A stretch of DNA of 6,565 bases from Candidatus Poseidoniales archaeon (GTDB taxonomy: Archaea > Thermoplasmatota > Poseidoniia > Poseidoniales > Poseidoniaceae), in contig JAAXIR010000121.1 in NCBI GenBank assembly GCA_012270265.1, positions 1-6,565 of the forward strand, in the 5' to 3' direction. How positions within the stretch are numbered: the first letter of the stretch is position 1; each line of letters opens with the position of its first letter. The translations under genes and the position numbers were made by a program. The notes beneath the pieces are model-generated. The model was given only the letters and a program-made list of their open reading frames with translations. It was not told the origin of the DNA and searched no databases. Shown here piece by piece: positions 5,476-6,565 of the stretch.

Positions 5476-5931
5476 TCAATTTCCATTCAGCGAGGGTGGA
5501 CGCGAAGACCATATGGCCCACGTTCCGGTCGCAGTTGCGACCAATCGCTCACCAACTTTGACCTCACCTGCGAGGTGGGCAACATGTTTGCCTCTTCGAA
5601 CGACCCTTCCTTCAGCAACCAATCGTTCGCCTGGTCGTGCTGGTGCAAGGAAGCTTGTCGATAACTGCGTTGTTGCACACCATTCTTCGACTTTCAAAGA
5701 TGCAACCAATGCGCTACCTAATGCTGAGTCCAGCAGCACCATGTGGATGCCTCCGTGTGCAACACCACCTTTGTTGAGATGCTCGTCTGTTAACGTCAGT
5801 TCCAATCGAGAGTGACCTGGTTTCCAAACGGTGCGTTCAATCCCGAGATCGGCTATGAACCCAGATGGGTCTGGCGGTGATGACAACGTCATGGTGCATT
5901 GGTAGAGCATCAACTCAATGAACCATACCAT
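5476..5931 (-). CDS. PaaI-type hotdog-fold thioesterase
   Basis: The 151-residue product shows the PaaI/4HBT signature: F-I-A-D-L-G-I-E (residues 25-32), H-L-N-K-G-G-V-A-H-G-G-I-H-M-V-L-L-D-S-A-L-G (51-72) with the H-G-G turn at 59-61 and the expected catalytic Asp at 68, then T-T-Q-L-S-T-S-F-L-A-P-A (87-98), G-E-R-L-V-A-E-G-R-V (101-110), and a last strand A-T-A-T-G-T-W. Such enzymes hydrolyse acyl- or aryl-CoA thioesters, usually as cytoplasmic dimers or tetramers; the substrate is not predictable. Three ATGs are possible: 5931, 5910 and 5892. None has a Shine-Dalgarno site. The TATA box at 5964-5970 predicts a start near 5943, which allows the longest form, but the family core begins near residue 20, so 5892 is also credible. 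Confidence 0.9.
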   Translation of the reverse strand: MVWFIELMLYQCTMTLSSPPDPSGFIADLGIERTVWKPGHSRLELTLTDEHLNKGGVAHGGIHMVLLDSALGSALVASLKVEEWCATTQLSTSFLAPARPGERLVAEGRVVRRGKHVAHLAGEVKVGERLVATATGTWAIWSSRPPSLNGN

Positions 5932-5963
5932 TGATGTTGAAACAGTTTCAAAAAACTATGATT

Positions 5964-5970
5964 GATATAT
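5964..5970. promoter_or_regulatory. Shared near-palindromic TATA box for divergent genes
   Basis: GATATAT contains the palindrome ATATAT (5965-5970). Its centre is about 25 nt from the ATG at 5992 on the + strand (leaderless) and about 36 nt from the ATG at 5931 on the - strand, giving a leader of about 12 nt. No other good TATA candidate is well placed for either gene in this 60-nt gap. Confidence 0.6.
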
Positions 5971-5991
5971 TCGGACCAAATTATTTCACAC

Positions 5992-6225
5992 ATGAGTCAA
6001 GACTCGGGAGCACGGGAATTCATTGTTGAACCTCAAGAATTGCTGGATGCTCTTCGCGTCGCTCGGGCCCAATCCTATTGGCTCGACTCAAGTGCAACGT
6101 ATCGCCAGAGCATCATCTCGTGGATTGAGAAAACCAAGCGAAGAGGTGCAAAAATGAAGCGTATCGAATCGGTTGTTGATCATTGTGTACGTGGAGAGCA
6201 ACTCCCAAATCATCGGTCCTCCTGA
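5992..6225 (+). CDS. OmdA/YdeI-like small protein
   Basis: The 77-residue product resembles the C-terminal OmdA domain of the YdeI (bacteriocin-protection/OmpD-associated) family: F-I-V-E-P-Q-E-L-L-D-A-L (residues 10-21), a W-L-D-S-S-A-T-Y-R-Q-S-I-I-S-W-I (30-45) helix pair, K-T-K-R-R-G-A-K-M-K-R-I (47-58) in place of the usual A-K-R-x-E-T-R-x-x-R-I, and a terminal helix ending in R-G-E-Q. The usual N-terminal DUF1801-like half is missing, so this is a single-domain form. The family's biochemical role is unclear; the bacteriocin label comes from bacterial genetics and should not be transferred. The start at 5992 is preferred over an upstream TTG at 5962 because it lies 25 nt from the TATA box and begins the homologous region. 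Confidence 0.75.
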   Translation: MSQDSGAREFIVEPQELLDALRVARAQSYWLDSSATYRQSIISWIEKTKRRGAKMKRIESVVDHCVRGEQLPNHRSS

Positions 6226-6235
6226 AGCGGTAGAG

Positions 6236-6258
6236 GATAAGTACTGCCTCCATGAGGC
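6236..6258 (+). promoter_or_regulatory. Weak TATA-like box and SD-bearing hairpin before the THEM6-like gene
   Basis: GATAAGTAC (6236-6244) is centred 25 nt before the ATG at 6265 and might act as a weak TATA element. Downstream, GCCTC (6246-6250) and GAGGC (6254-6258) can pair around a CAT loop. The second arm contains GAGG, the only Shine-Dalgarno-like sequence for the next gene. Read-through from the OmdA-like gene, 39 nt upstream, is equally possible. Confidence 0.3.
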
Positions 6259-6264
6259 GTAAAC

Positions 6265-6565
6265 ATGTACCCTTACCAGCGTCTCCTGAAGATGGTACTC
6301 AGGAACCTCTTCCGGAAACAAGAGGTCTTCGATATTGACAAAGAATATCACTTCCATTTTCGACCTGGCTTCGGTGACATCGATGTATATCCTGAAGTCA
6401 ACAATGGGCGTCACTTCGTTTTCTGCGATCTTGCACGATACGACATTGCGTTTCGAATTGGTTTGTTCAAGTACGTTCGAAAAAACAAGTACGCCTTTGT
6501 AATTGGTGGCTCAACCATGCGCTACAGAAAGCGCCTAGCACCGTTTCGAAAGGCAACAGTACGAT
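6265..6565 (+). CDS. THEM6-like hotdog acyl-CoA thioesterase, 3' partial
   Basis: The frame is open from ATG 6265 to the right edge, giving 100 residues. An in-frame TGA at 6253 rules out a longer start. It begins M-Y-P-Y-Q-R-L-L-K-M-V-L-R (residues 1-13), then G-D-I-D-V-Y-P-E-V-N-N-G-R-H-F (37-51), the 4HBT core D-I-D-x-x-x-x-x-N-N-x-x-[YH] with the expected catalytic Asp, followed by D-L-A-R-Y-D-I-A-F-R-x-G-L (55-67) and V-I-G-G-S-x-x-R-Y-R-K-R-L-x-P-F (79-94). This matches the THEM6/acyl-CoA thioesterase group, whose bacterial and eukaryotic members share the M-Y-P-x-x-R-L start. The family is usually about 160-200 residues, so roughly half is missing. The substrate is probably an acyl-CoA, by inference from family only. 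It is the second hotdog protein in the window and differs in sequence from the PaaI-type one. Confidence 0.85.
   Translation, partial: MYPYQRLLKMVLRNLFRKQEVFDIDKEYHFHFRPGFGDIDVYPEVNNGRHFVFCDLARYDIAFRIGLFKYVRKNKYAFVIGGSTMRYRKRLAPFRKATVR

Noticed and set aside
5465..5815. 116-residue + strand reading frame opposite the PaaI thioesterase
   Set aside because: It is antisense to a gene with clear hotdog motifs; its translation is Ser/Thr/Pro/Arg-rich without a family pattern.
1..6565. CRISPR array, tRNA, rRNA, insertion sequence or origin
   Set aside because: I saw no regularly spaced direct repeats, no cloverleaf with a T-arm consensus, no transposase-like translation and no terminal inverted repeat pair bounding a gene.

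Overview
The window looks like a piece of a marine euryarchaeal genome, most likely Marine Group II (Candidatus Poseidoniales) or a close relative. This is an inference from four things. There is a clear MC1-type archaeal chromosomal protein. TATA-like boxes sit about 25 nt upstream of several start codons, implying leaderless or short-leader transcripts. A stand-alone Lrp/AsnC RAM-domain protein is present. There is also a huge, sequon-rich surface protein ending in one membrane helix and a Trp/Asp/Glu-rich cytoplasmic tail. I could not run a database search, so taxonomy and family names come from motif recognition only.

Layout. Bases 2-4291 (+) hold the 3' part of a giant cell-surface protein whose start lies off the left edge. 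Its modules, in order, are a beta-rich stretch, PA14, a LamG/concanavalin-like jellyroll, a galactose-binding-like beta-sandwich, the C-terminal block of a TIGR03790-like domain, several Ig/CARDB-like repeats, one transmembrane helix, and a short cytoplasmic tail with two Trp half-motifs. A small RAM-domain protein follows with almost no gap (4316-4549, +). Then come a hairpin/T-rich intergenic region, a promoter, and MC1 (4685-4948, +). MC1 is followed by three stem-loops in a row, the last a 13-bp stem with T6 that looks like a bacterial-style intrinsic terminator.

The right third is compact and metabolic: a PhnB-type VOC protein (5094-5468, +), a convergent PaaI-type hotdog thioesterase (5476-5931, -), a small OmdA/YdeI-like protein (5992-6225, +) diverging from the thioesterase across one near-palindromic TATA box, and the start of a second, THEM6-like hotdog thioesterase (6265 to the right edge, +).

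How the genes may work together. The giant protein and the RAM protein may be co-transcribed. MC1 is its own transcription unit. The right-hand genes look like unrelated housekeeping or accessory genes, although two acyl-thioester hydrolase-like proteins lie within about 1.1 kb. The most unusual points are the PA14/LamG cassette placed ahead of the TIGR03790-like C-terminal block, the terminator array after MC1, the shared decamer after two neighbouring genes, and the GC-rich, hairpin-forming first 47 bases, which may be a chimeric contig end.
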